Assembly: GCF_017982655.1 (NCBI RefSeq)
Contig: NZ_JABXYX010000024.1
Coordinates: 25,184-89,183 of the forward strand
Direction: 5' to 3'
Length of the DNA stretch: 64,000 bases
Origin: Brasilonema sp. CT11
GTDB taxonomy: Bacteria > Cyanobacteriota > Cyanobacteriia > Cyanobacteriales > Nostocaceae
The position numbers and the translations under genes are program-made. This document shows, piece after piece, positions 1 to 7,819 of this stretch (position 1 is the first letter of the stretch; the number at the start of each line of letters is the position of its first letter). The notes beneath the pieces are model-generated. The model ran no database searches. It had not been told where the DNA came from and saw only the letters and a program-made list of their open reading frames with translations.

Positions 1-1
1 T

Positions 2-1342
2 TTGGGTATCTTACTCAGTTTAATTGGCGTATTATTCATCACTAAAGTTATTGGGCCGGCTCAGTATGGACTTTATGGAGTGAGTTATGGAATTGTAAGT
101 TTTCTGGGTGGCTTGGGTATATGGGGCTTGGATGTTTATTTACTACGTAAAACATCTAACCCAGACCAACAGGATTATAACCAAGTTTTTACTCTGTTGC
201 TGTGTATTAGCAGTGTCTTTACACTCACTCTTGTCTTTGGGCAACACATTCTTGCCCAGATGCTGAACGTTCCAGAATCCGCACCACTGTTGGCAACTTT
301 GGGTTTAACGTTACCTATTTCGCTGTTAAATCTGCCTTTGACAATCAAACTGGATCGAGACTTAAATTTCCAGCGTGTTGCCTATATCGAGTTAATCAGC
401 CAAGTTAGCTATTATGTAGCAGCTTTACCCCTGGCACATTACCTAGCACCTAAAGAACTTGGTGCTTGGGCACCTGCTGGTGGTTTGTGGCTGCAGCAAA
501 TCACTATGGTTTCACTAACTATCTTTAGTACCGATCTACGCCCACGCTTATGCTGGAAACCCAGTTTAATACGGGAGATGTTGGTGTATGGTTTGAGTTA
601 CTCAAGTTCAACGTGGATTTGGCAATTGCGATCGCTCGTCAATCCAGTTATTGTAGGACGTTTTGCTGGGCTTGAAGCTGTTGGTTTTATCGCTTTAGCG
701 ATTCGCTTAGCAGAAATGCTTGCCTTTGCCAAGTCTGTCACCTGGCGTTTGGCTATGGCGGCGCTTGCGAAATTGGAGAATGATCCATTTCGCCTACGCA
801 AGAGTATTGAAGAGGGAATGCGTCTACAAGCACTAGCTGTTGGTTTGCCAATGGCTGCTTTTGCAATAGTAGCGCCTGTTGTATTACCAGTCGTTTTTGG
901 GAAAGTTTGGACTCCACTGCTGCAAGTTTTTCCGTTGATTGCAATTGGCTATATTGCTAATTCTATCTTCAACTTACATTCGTCAGTCCTTTATCTCTTA
1001 GGTAAAAATCTTCTGGTCACTTGGTTTCATACAGCACACATAGTACTTTTTGCTGGAAGTGCCTTTTTACTCGTACCGTACTTAGGGATGGTTGGTTATG
1101 GCTGGGCAGAAATAGTTGCATTAGGCAGTTATATAGTTATTCATATATTTATAGCAAAAGAAATAGGTAGTCCAAATTACACAGTAGCTCTTGGGTGGGT
1201 AACTATATCGGTTGCTGTTCTGATTTTGAGTACAGTGAATGAAACAGTCCGTTACCTATCTTGCGTGCTGCTGCTGCTTCCGCTGCTATCAAGTAAAGAG
1301 AGAAACAGCTTGATTGGCTATTTTAAAATACTGAGATCTTAG
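2..1342 (+). CDS. Wzx-like oligosaccharide flippase, 5' end cut by window edge
   Basis: This is a polytopic inner-membrane protein of the polysaccharide-transport (Wzx/PST) type, which would flip lipid-linked oligosaccharide units across the membrane. The visible 446 residues are almost wholly hydrophobic helices. The first helix runs straight into the motif GPAQYGLYG, which in this family sits just after the first membrane segment. The frame is open to the left edge and no convincing start is visible, so I take it as truncated by roughly 20-40 residues. The charged loop KLDRDLNFQRVAYIEL is typical of flippases. It lies 31 kb from the polysaccharide locus, on the opposite strand. Family is fairly sure; substrate is unknown. 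Confidence 0.8.
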   Translation: MGILLSLIGVLFITKVIGPAQYGLYGVSYGIVSFLGGLGIWGLDVYLLRKTSNPDQQDYNQVFTLLLCISSVFTLTLVFGQHILAQMLNVPESAPLLATLGLTLPISLLNLPLTIKLDRDLNFQRVAYIELISQVSYYVAALPLAHYLAPKELGAWAPAGGLWLQQITMVSLTIFSTDLRPRLCWKPSLIREMLVYGLSYSSSTWIWQLRSLVNPVIVGRFAGLEAVGFIALAIRLAEMLAFAKSVTWRLAMAALAKLENDPFRLRKSIEEGMRLQALAVGLPMAAFAIVAPVVLPVVFGKVWTPLLQVFPLIAIGYIANSIFNLHSSVLYLLGKNLLVTWFHTAHIVLFAGSAFLLVPYLGMVGYGWAEIVALGSYIVIHIFIAKEIGSPNYTVALGWVTISVAVLILSTVNETVRYLSCVLLLLPLLSSKERNSLIGYFKILRS

Positions 1343-1377
1343 AGGCGATTTGTAAAGTGAATTGATGTTAATGTTGT

Positions 1378-1656
1378 ATGAATATGGGAATTATTGAACC
1401 TTTCAAAGACGGGTTTTTAGAAATTATCCCAGAAGGTGAGGGCAGTGATTACTGGCATATTACTGCAATCCATATTAATGGAGAAGTTTTTTGTCCTAGC
1501 CCCCGTATTTACCCTTCAACAAATGTTGCGCTCGCCAAAGCACGACGAATTTTTGATTGGATATACAATCATCAAATAGAAACTCTTGGCTTGGGATGCT
1601 ATTGCGAGGAATTCAAGATCACCTTGTGGCGTCAACCCAAATTGCATCCTAGTTGA
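1378..1656 (+). CDS. hypothetical protein, 92 aa
   Basis: I do not recognise this small protein. It begins with ATG 35 bases after the flippase stop and could be co-transcribed with it. The product is soluble-looking, with no signal peptide or membrane segment. It has a beta-rich N-terminal half (FLEIIPEGEGSDYWHITAIH), then a helix containing ALAKARRIFDWIYNHQ, then a C-terminal stretch with two nearby cysteines (GLGCYCEEF). The even codon use and HIP-free sequence look coding, and no competing frame is better. Function is unknown. Confidence 0.55.
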   Translation: MNMGIIEPFKDGFLEIIPEGEGSDYWHITAIHINGEVFCPSPRIYPSTNVALAKARRIFDWIYNHQIETLGLGCYCEEFKITLWRQPKLHPS

Positions 1657-1796
1657 CTATTGTTCACCACATTTTAAAGGTTACAGCCTTCCTAAATAGG
1701 ATATGAACATCATCCTCTTCTTCTCTTTCTTTTCTTTGCGTCCTTTGCGCCTTTGCGGTTCGTTTTTTTTGTTCACGACTTATCTAGGATTGCTGT

Positions 1797-2582
1797 ATGT
1801 CTGATTTAGAACAAACGCCGCCATACACTTGGAATCCACTCGCGAGATTTTGCGATCGCGCGCCAAATTATGCAAAGTATCGACCAAGTTATCCAGCAGC
1901 AGTAATTGATGTCATCCTAGAGGGAATGGAAACCCAGTCCCCAATAATAGCAGCAGACGTGGGCGCTGGAACAGGAATTTCCTCGCGGCTTCTTGCGGAA
2001 CGGGAAGTGCGTGTCTTAGCAATTGAACCCAACGCTGATATGAGACAAGCAGCTGCATTCCATCCTCTAGTCGAGTTTCGGGAAGGAACAGCCGAAGCCA
2101 CAGGTTTGAGTGATGCTTCAGTGGATCTAGTGACGTGCTTTCAATCTTTCCACTGGTTCAATCCGGAACCAACTCTTTTGGAATTTCACCGCATTTTGAA
2201 ACCGTCGGGAAGGCTAGCTGCTGTTTGGAATACCTGGGATAAGAATGACGAATTTACAGGACATTACATTCAGTTGATACAAACAGCATCAAATTACCCT
2301 CAAGATGACAAGCATCGTACCGCAATGGAATCCTTAGCTAGTTATCACCTCATTGATATTAAACAGTGTGTGTTTACGTACACACAAGATGTGGATTTAA
2401 CTGGACTTGTTGGTTTAACACAGAGTCATTCCATCATACCGGCTACAGGAGTTGTACTCCAACAACTTATCTCTGACTTGCAACAACTGCACGCACAGTT
2501 TTGTGATCAACGTGGTATGGTTAGGTTACTTTACAGTACTAGTCTGTTTCTTGCTAAACCAAAGGCGAATCTAGCAAATTAG
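1797..2582 (+). CDS. class I SAM-dependent methyltransferase
   Basis: The product is a 261-residue Rossmann-fold methyltransferase of the Methyltransf_11 type. Motif I is visible as ADVGAGTGISSRLLA near residues 53-67. An acidic end of strand 2 (VLAIEPNADM) should bind the SAM ribose, and motif IV-like VDLVTCFQSFHWF follows near residue 110. The N-terminal CDRAPNYAKYRPSYP is typical of a subgroup annotated only as SAM methyltransferases, so the acceptor cannot be named. It is followed 19 bases later by an aldo/keto reductase on the same strand, so the two are probably transcribed together. The ATG start directly follows a T-rich cyanobacterial spacer. Confidence 0.82.
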   Translation: MSDLEQTPPYTWNPLARFCDRAPNYAKYRPSYPAAVIDVILEGMETQSPIIAADVGAGTGISSRLLAEREVRVLAIEPNADMRQAAAFHPLVEFREGTAEATGLSDASVDLVTCFQSFHWFNPEPTLLEFHRILKPSGRLAAVWNTWDKNDEFTGHYIQLIQTASNYPQDDKHRTAMESLASYHLIDIKQCVFTYTQDVDLTGLVGLTQSHSIIPATGVVLQQLISDLQQLHAQFCDQRGMVRLLYSTSLFLAKPKANLAN

Positions 2583-2601
2583 CTCAGCAAGGATAGTAAA
2601 A

Positions 2602-3582
2602 ATGCAAATTTGTCAAGAACTCTCCCTCCCAAGCATGGGCTGCGGAACTTGGGCATGGGGTAACCGACTGCTTTGGGGATATGACGAAAGCATGGATGCC
2701 CAGTTGCAAGCCGTCTTCAACCTTTGTGTGAGCAACGGTGTAACTTTATTTGATACGGGTGATTCTTACGGAACTGGGAGATTGAATGGGCGAAGCGAGT
2801 CACTCCTGGGACGATTTTCTAGAGAATATCTCGGTTCAGGCAAAGAAAATATTTGCATTGCAACCAAGCTTGCTGCTTATCCTTGGAGATGGACACGCCA
2901 ATCTATGGTGTCGGCTTGCAAGTCATCTGCCAAGCGGCTGGGAAAAAATGTGGATTTGGTACAAATGCACTGGTCTACGGCGAATTATGCTCCCTGGCAG
3001 GAAAAAGGACTTTTGGATGGTCTTGCTGACCTTTATGAGCAAGGACTCGTCAAGGGTGTGGGCTTATCCAACTATGGACCAAAACGGCTCAAACGCGTAC
3101 ATCAAAGATTTGCAGAACGAGGAGTACCAATCGCGACTTTGCAAGTTCAATACTCGCTGCTGTCCACGTATCCCGTTACCGAATTGGAAGTTAAAGATGT
3201 TTGTGATCAGCTTGGAATCAAACTGATTGCCTACAGTCCTCTTGCATTGGGGCTGTTGACAGGAAAATACTCTGAAAAAGGTCCTTTTCCAAAAGGCATT
3301 CGAGGTTTGCTGTTTAGGCAAATGTTACCAGGAATCCGTCCACTTTTGGCAAGCTTACGAGAGGTGGCTCAATCTAGAAACAAAACTATGTCACAGGTAA
3401 GCATAAATTGGTGTATTTGTAAAGGGGCTATTCCTATTCCTGGCGCGAAGAGTATGGAACAGGCAAAAGAGAATATTGGTGCTTTGGGTTGGGAACTAAA
3501 TTCTGGTGAAATAGCAGAGTTGGATCAAGCGGCTGCGAGTGCAGACAAAAAAATGGTGCAAAATATTTTTCAAACTCGATAA
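2602..3582 (+). CDS. aldo/keto reductase
   Basis: This is an NAD(P)H-dependent aldo/keto reductase with a (beta/alpha)8 barrel. The expected catalytic tetrad is visible: Asp51 and Tyr56 in DTGDSYGTG, Lys89 in IATKLAAYPW and His113 in VQMHWST. The C-terminal cofactor signature IPIPGAKSMEQAKENIGALGW is complete, and the length of 326 residues is normal. The family is clear but these enzymes are promiscuous, so the substrate cannot be deduced. It follows the methyltransferase gene by 19 bases on the same strand. Confidence 0.9.
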   Translation: MQICQELSLPSMGCGTWAWGNRLLWGYDESMDAQLQAVFNLCVSNGVTLFDTGDSYGTGRLNGRSESLLGRFSREYLGSGKENICIATKLAAYPWRWTRQSMVSACKSSAKRLGKNVDLVQMHWSTANYAPWQEKGLLDGLADLYEQGLVKGVGLSNYGPKRLKRVHQRFAERGVPIATLQVQYSLLSTYPVTELEVKDVCDQLGIKLIAYSPLALGLLTGKYSEKGPFPKGIRGLLFRQMLPGIRPLLASLREVAQSRNKTMSQVSINWCICKGAIPIPGAKSMEQAKENIGALGWELNSGEIAELDQAAASADKKMVQNIFQTR

Positions 3583-3629
3583 AATGTTGCCAGAAATCTC
3601 GCAAGATAGTTTATATGCTCAACAATCAA

Positions 3630-3733
3630 CAGTGAACACTTGGACAAGCTCAGTGCAGCGCAGTGAACACTTGGACAAGCTCAGTGCAGCGCAGTGAACA
3701 GTGAAAACTGATAACTGATAACTGATAACTGAT
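3630..3733 (+). repeat. short tandem repeats (31-bp and heptamer units)
   Basis: Two exact 31-bp copies beginning CAGTGAACACTTGG lie head to tail. They are followed by two CAGTGAA heptamers and then three and a half ACTGATA heptamers. Heptanucleotide tandem repeats of this kind are known from heterocystous cyanobacteria as STRR sequences. The block ends at the first possible start codon of the next gene, so it forms that gene's 5' leader. A related block in inverted sense lies near position 13,200. Confidence 0.85.
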
Positions 3734-4999
3734 TTGAGCATAATAGACGTGGTTCGAGGGCATCAAGTGGCTCAAACTAAGAAGAATGTGCAGGTAACGC
3801 AGGAACAACAGACTTATCCAACGGACTTTTCATGGTCTTTTTGGTTTGCTTTGCCACTCTACCCCTTTGGCAAACGGCGGACTATTCGCAAAGAAGTTCT
3901 CAAAGATACAATTTGGACTTTTGACCAGCTTCAGGGCATTTTCTATGTTGTCGTGCCGATTCGCATGACCATTATTAAGTTAAATGAAGGGGGTCTGCTT
4001 GTCTATGCACCTGTTGCACCGACAACCGAGTGTATTCGCCTTGTGAATGAGTTGGTTACAGAACACGGCGACGTCAAGTATATCATTCTGCCAACTGTCT
4101 CTGGTTTAGAACACAAAGTCTTCGTTGGTCCGTTTGCGAGATGCTTCCCGAATGCACAGGTTTTTGTTGCTCCTAAGCAGTGGAGTTTTCCGCTGAATCT
4201 TCCACTTAGTTGGTTAGGCTTACCCTCCAAACGCACTCAGGTTCTCCCAGAAGACAGCAGCCAAACTCCCTTTGCCGAAGAATTTGACTATGCAATACTG
4301 GATTCTATAGAGCTTGGACCGGGTCGATTTTCGGAAGTTGCGTTTTTTCATAGGCGATCGCACACCTTACTCGTCACAGATTCAGTGGTTTGTGTACCAG
4401 AAGAACCACCGGCGATCGTCCAATTAGATCCATACCCCTTGCTGTTCCACGCCAAAGACAAAGCATCTGACATAGTTGAAGATCATCCGGCAAATCGCCG
4501 TAAGGGATGGCAACGTATTTCGTTGTTTGCTTTGTACTTTCGACCAAGTATGGTAGAGATTATGAAATGGGGCGAGGTATTTCGTAACGCCTTTCAAGCA
4601 CCGGAACGTTCCAATAAAGCTTATTTCGGGTTGTTTCCCTTCCAATGGAACTCAGATTGGAAGTCCTCATTTGATGCACTGCGAGGGAATGGTCGTTTAT
4701 TTGTCGCACCAATTTTACGAACTCTCATTCTCAACCGCGCACCAAGAGAAACTATCAACTGGGTTGAGAAAGTAGCGAGTTGGGACTTTCAGTCGATTAT
4801 TCCCTGTCATTTTGACTCACCAATTCAAGCACAGCCGCATCAGTTTCGACAAGCATTCTCCTTTTTGGAAGAGTCTTCTGGTAAAGGGTTCAGCAGTAGC
4901 AGTGATTCTTTACCAGAGGAGGACTTTAAATTACTCAGGCAACTTGATAAAGGTTTAAATAAGTTTGGTATTATACCACCAGCCAAGGAGTTGAAATAG
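3734..4999 (+). CDS. DUF4336 domain-containing protein
   Basis: This 421-residue protein belongs to the DUF4336 family, which is widespread in cyanobacteria and resembles metallo-beta-lactamase-fold proteins. The N-terminal third carries LLVYAPVAPTTECIRLVNEL and YIILPTVSGLEHKVFVGPFARCFPNAQVFVAP, a pattern characteristic of the family. The C-terminal part has IIPCHFDSPI. The metal ligands of true hydrolases are not complete, so no reaction is claimed. The longest frame starts at a TTG abutting a heptamer repeat. A GTG fifteen bases later (position 3749) or a start further in may be the real one, because the first 30 residues look unconserved. Confidence 0.75.
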   Translation: MSIIDVVRGHQVAQTKKNVQVTQEQQTYPTDFSWSFWFALPLYPFGKRRTIRKEVLKDTIWTFDQLQGIFYVVVPIRMTIIKLNEGGLLVYAPVAPTTECIRLVNELVTEHGDVKYIILPTVSGLEHKVFVGPFARCFPNAQVFVAPKQWSFPLNLPLSWLGLPSKRTQVLPEDSSQTPFAEEFDYAILDSIELGPGRFSEVAFFHRRSHTLLVTDSVVCVPEEPPAIVQLDPYPLLFHAKDKASDIVEDHPANRRKGWQRISLFALYFRPSMVEIMKWGEVFRNAFQAPERSNKAYFGLFPFQWNSDWKSSFDALRGNGRLFVAPILRTLILNRAPRETINWVEKVASWDFQSIIPCHFDSPIQAQPHQFRQAFSFLEESSGKGFSSSSDSLPEEDFKLLRQLDKGLNKFGIIPPAKELK

Positions 5000-5000
5000 G

Positions 5001-5119
5001 GAGTATCCCCATTTTGCAAAAAAGACAGTAGTGGGAGCATCTTGCTCCCTACTTTAATTGAAAGCGGGCTGTCCGGCCCGCACTACAAAATCAAATAAAT
5101 TGACACATTTGGGATGCTC
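5001..5119. repeat. MITE-like dispersed repeat, family B copy 1
   Basis: This is a noncoding element of about 119 bp with imperfect terminal inverted repeats (GAGTATCCCC at the left, reverse complement of GGGATGCTC at the right). It contains two GC-rich hairpins, GGGAGCATCTTGCTCCC and GCGGGCTGTCCGGCCCGC. A second copy at 10,838-10,960 has the same layout and long stretches of identity. It may also act as a transcription terminator for the preceding gene. Confidence 0.75.
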
Positions 5120-5146
5120 TATTGAAATAATTTATATGTATGTTTT

Positions 5147-5335
5147 TTAACTCAGATCTTGCACCAGTCGCATTACCCGCCTGGGGTTTAAACCCCAGGC
5201 TAACAGCTAAAGTCTTCGCGCATAAGACTGAGTAAGAATTTCAGTCCATTTCAATGGACTTGGGCTATGAGCCTTGAACTTAAGTTCAAGGCGGACTGTG
5301 GGGCGAACTTGAGAATGGTGCAAGATCTGAGTTAA
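5147..5335. repeat. MITE-like element, family A copy 1
   Basis: The element is bounded by 17-bp inverted repeats AACTCAGATCTTGCACC and GGTGCAAGATCTGAGTT, which extend to TTAA on both sides. Inside are three perfect or near-perfect palindromes: one centred on GGGGTTTAAACCCC, AGTCCATTTCAATGGACT and GCCTTGAACTTAAGTTCAAG. No reading frame is present, so this would be a non-autonomous element. A second copy lies at 5,761-5,934 with its interior inverted. Together with the family B repeat it fills the gap between the DUF4336 gene and the 103-aa gene. Confidence 0.8.
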
Positions 5336-5342
5336 GAAATAA

Positions 5343-5654
5343 CTATGAGTCATCTTCTTTTTGAAACAATTCTAACAAACCAATTGTGCCGACAAAAAAA
5401 GTATAAATGCCATATTGTAGTGGCGTCTTTTTTCTGGAAGGTGCAAAAAAAGCTGCGACAACTCCTTCAAGGAAATGGATTGTGACTGCAAAACGTTCAA
5501 TCCAAAAAACTGGATTCAGGCTGCTTGGTACTTTCGTGTTAGTTAGGACTGCATAAATATTCCATAATTCCAATCCAATTGCACTTGTTATGAGGACTGT
5601 AGATAGAACTTTTACAAAGGTAAAAATATTGTTGTTTTGATAGTTTAATTTCAT
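5343..5654 (-). CDS. small membrane protein, 103 aa, unknown function
   Basis: The product has three hydrophobic stretches: LSTVLITSAIGLELWNIYAV, a middle one around IERFAVTIHFLEGVVAAFFA, and a C-terminal one around YGIYTFFVGTIGLLELF. It is probably an integral membrane protein. The motif RFAVTIHFLEG followed by a small-residue helix resembles conserved cyanobacterial hypotheticals, but I cannot name a function. It stands alone on the minus strand between two MITE-like repeats that nearly abut it (7 bases on one side, about 106 on the other). Confidence 0.6.
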   Translation of the reverse strand: MKLNYQNNNIFTFVKVLSTVLITSAIGLELWNIYAVLTNTKVPSSLNPVFWIERFAVTIHFLEGVVAAFFAPSRKKTPLQYGIYTFFVGTIGLLELFQKEDDS

Positions 5655-5760
5655 GGTACTTTATAGGATTTTGGTGTAAATTACTCTTAATACTCGCTGA
5701 AGTTATGAGCGGGTTAATGCCTATTATCTAATATGTGGTTCAATTAACTGAAAAAACTGT

Positions 5761-5934
5761 AACTCAGATCTTGCACCTTCCCCTAAGTACGCCTTGAACT
5801 TCAGTTCAAGGCTCATAATCAAAGTCCGTTAAAACGGACTGGAATGTATATTGAGTAAGCTAAAGCTTACTTGAAGCTCTGAGCCAAGAAATTTATTTAT
5901 TGGCGGACGGAAAAGCTGGTGCAAGATCTTAGTT
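5761..5934. repeat. MITE-like element, family A copy 2
   Basis: It has the same 17-bp termini as the copy at 5,147, with one mismatch in the right end (GGTGCAAGATCTTAGTT). Its interior palindromes GCCTTGAACTTCAGTTCAAG and AGTCCGTTAAAACGGACT appear in the opposite order and orientation to those in copy 1, so the two elements lie in inverted orientation. The right end stops 15 bases before the start of the next methyltransferase gene and may influence its expression. Confidence 0.8.
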
Positions 5935-5949
5935 AAGCGATGAAAACAG

Positions 5950-6750
5950 ATGACTGTGTCAACAAGTCAGAACCCAATAGGGCAGCTTTTGTTAAAATCG
6001 ATCCTTCGCCTCCTGATTGGAGAGAACAAACTGCAGTTTTATGAAACAATAGATTGGCAACACCAGAGCGATCGCTTCCGACAACCAAACTTAATTTATC
6101 CACATTATTACAGCAGTCAGAATTTTCACGGTATAGAAGGCGGGTACCTTAATTCTGTAGCAGCGATAACATATGATCCAGTCACAGCATTTGCTTCGCC
6201 ACCAAATGAAGCGTGGATTCGTCAGCAGTTAATTGCTGTTATTAAGAATCAGCCAAGGAAAATTCTTGATCTAGGTTGCGGCACAGGTTCGGCTACATTG
6301 ATGTTAAAGCAAGCTTTTGCGCAAGCGAACGTTATTGGATTGGATTTGTCTCCTTATATGCTAGTCGTGGCGGACTACAAAGCGCAGCAAGCGGGGTTAA
6401 ATATAGAATGGCTGCATGGACTAGCGGAAGCCACAGGTTTTGAAGAAGCTTCTTTTGATTTGGTGACAGCTTCCTTTTTATTACACGAAACACCACCCAA
6501 AATTTCTCAGTTAATTTTGCAAGAATGTTTCCGCCTCCTGAAACCAGGAGGACAATTGATTATTTTGGATGGGAATCAAAAAAGGCTGCGTCATGCGAAA
6601 TGGTTGATAAAAATCTTCAAAGAACCTTACTCGACAGTTTATGCTGCAGAGAGTGTAGACGATTGGATGAAGGCGGCTGGATTGGAAGAAGTGCAAACAG
6701 AATATGTTGGTTGGATCAATCAAGTTACGAGCGGTATTAAAATTAATTAA
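5950..6750 (+). CDS. class I SAM-dependent methyltransferase
   Basis: This 266-residue methyltransferase has a clear motif I, ILDLGCGTGSATLMLK near residues 98-113. It is followed by ANVIGLDLSPYML (acidic ribose-binding residue) and FDLVTASFLLHETPP. The C-terminal half carries LKPGGQLIILDGNQKRLRH. The N-terminal 80 residues, with LIYPHYYSSQNFHGIEGGYL, are characteristic of a cyanobacterial group whose acceptor is not known to me. Its stop codon overlaps the start of the next methyltransferase gene (TAATG), implying a two-gene operon. Confidence 0.82.
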   Translation: MTVSTSQNPIGQLLLKSILRLLIGENKLQFYETIDWQHQSDRFRQPNLIYPHYYSSQNFHGIEGGYLNSVAAITYDPVTAFASPPNEAWIRQQLIAVIKNQPRKILDLGCGTGSATLMLKQAFAQANVIGLDLSPYMLVVADYKAQQAGLNIEWLHGLAEATGFEEASFDLVTASFLLHETPPKISQLILQECFRLLKPGGQLIILDGNQKRLRHAKWLIKIFKEPYSTVYAAESVDDWMKAAGLEEVQTEYVGWINQVTSGIKIN

Positions 6751-7454
6751 TGCCAATCACAGCTAGACTCCTTTTTATGTTTGAACAACAACCAGAACAT
6801 GTACGACTTCATATTAAAGAGTTAGCCACACAAGCCTCAGAAAAATCAGAGCCATCCGCATGGTTTGATGTCTTATATGTCGAAGCTAAAGGTGATGCGG
6901 CGCAAATTCCTTGGGCAAAGTTAGCCCCCCACCCCTATCTGCAAGACTGGTTGACTACTCATGCACCATCTGGTGAAGGGCTAAAGGCGCTGGTAATTGG
7001 CTGTGGCTTGGGAGATGATGCAGAAGCTTTAGCAAAGCGAGGGTTTGAGGTAACTGCCTTTGATATTTCCCCCACAGCTATTGCCTGGTGTCAGCAGCGA
7101 TTTCCCGATTCGACTGTGAATTATGTAGTTGCAGATTTGTTGGCAATTCCCTCACAATGGCATCTTGCCTTTGACTTGGTTTTTGAATGTCGCAATATCC
7201 AAGCTTTGCCCTTGAGTGTGCGCTCAAAGGTTATCTCCTCAGTCGCCTCTGTTGTTGCGATCGATGGAACGCTGTTAGTGATTACTCGTTTTCGGGAGAC
7301 AGAAGCCGAACCCTCTGGTCCCCCTTGGGCATTGTCAAACTCCGAACTGGCACAGTTTGAAAATTTGGGATTAGACCAACTAGAGCGTCTTCTGTTTTTA
7401 GTGTCCGAGCAGATTGACGTTAAACAGCTGCGGATTGAATATCATCGCAAGTGA
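6750..7454 (+). CDS. TPMT-like SAM-dependent methyltransferase
   Basis: The protein has 234 residues with motif I ALVIGCGLGDDAEALAKRG, then VTAFDISPTAIAWCQQRFP, and FDLVFECRNIQALP in place of motif IV. The sequence around the motifs resembles thiopurine S-methyltransferase-like proteins, which act on small molecules. The ATG shares one base with the upstream stop, which suggests translational coupling. A second ATG ten codons downstream (MFEQQPEHVR) is an alternative start. Both methyltransferases may act in one unknown pathway. Confidence 0.78.
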   Translation: MPITARLLFMFEQQPEHVRLHIKELATQASEKSEPSAWFDVLYVEAKGDAAQIPWAKLAPHPYLQDWLTTHAPSGEGLKALVIGCGLGDDAEALAKRGFEVTAFDISPTAIAWCQQRFPDSTVNYVVADLLAIPSQWHLAFDLVFECRNIQALPLSVRSKVISSVASVVAIDGTLLVITRFRETEAEPSGPPWALSNSELAQFENLGLDQLERLLFLVSEQIDVKQLRIEYHRK

Positions 7455-7819
7455 ATAATCTAAGACGCTTACAGGGTAAGACTTTTACCAAAAATCCTGA
7501 TTTCAGGCATTCTGGAACGAATAAGCTCAAGCGATCGCCTTTGTTATCTCACAACTGGTGTTCCAACAAACAAGTTTCGAGTCATCATGTGGAATGATCA
7601 AGCGATCAAGCGATCAGCGATCGCCTTCTTATACTTCAATACGGTTCAGTTAGGGCTGAATGATGGGAATTTCCAGTGTGTAGAGACGTTGCATGCAACG
7701 TCTCTACAAAGGTTAACTTTTCCACGCTTCAACCTCTACACTTGACTTGTAGATGCAGCACTTATCAGTAGAATTTGGGCTACCTTTAATATATTGAATA
7801 ATAGCTCAGTAGATTGCTG
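7455..7819. other. intergenic region with HIP1-like clusters
   Basis: This 365-base gap has no supported gene. It holds several GCGATCGC-type octamers and a run of GATCAAGCGATC-like direct repeats around 7,585-7,622, followed by a perfect 28-bp palindrome that is listed separately. The promoter of the LRR-ROCO-TIR gene must lie here, but I see no confident minus 10 or minus 35 box. Confidence 0.6.
7680..7707. repeat. perfect 28-bp palindrome
   Basis: The half-site is GTAGAGACGTTGCA followed immediately by its exact reverse complement. Palindromes with this core are recognised as dispersed elements in cyanobacterial intergenic DNA. A cruciform or a transcript hairpin without a loop is possible, but no T-tract follows, so I do not call it a terminator. 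Confidence 0.75.
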
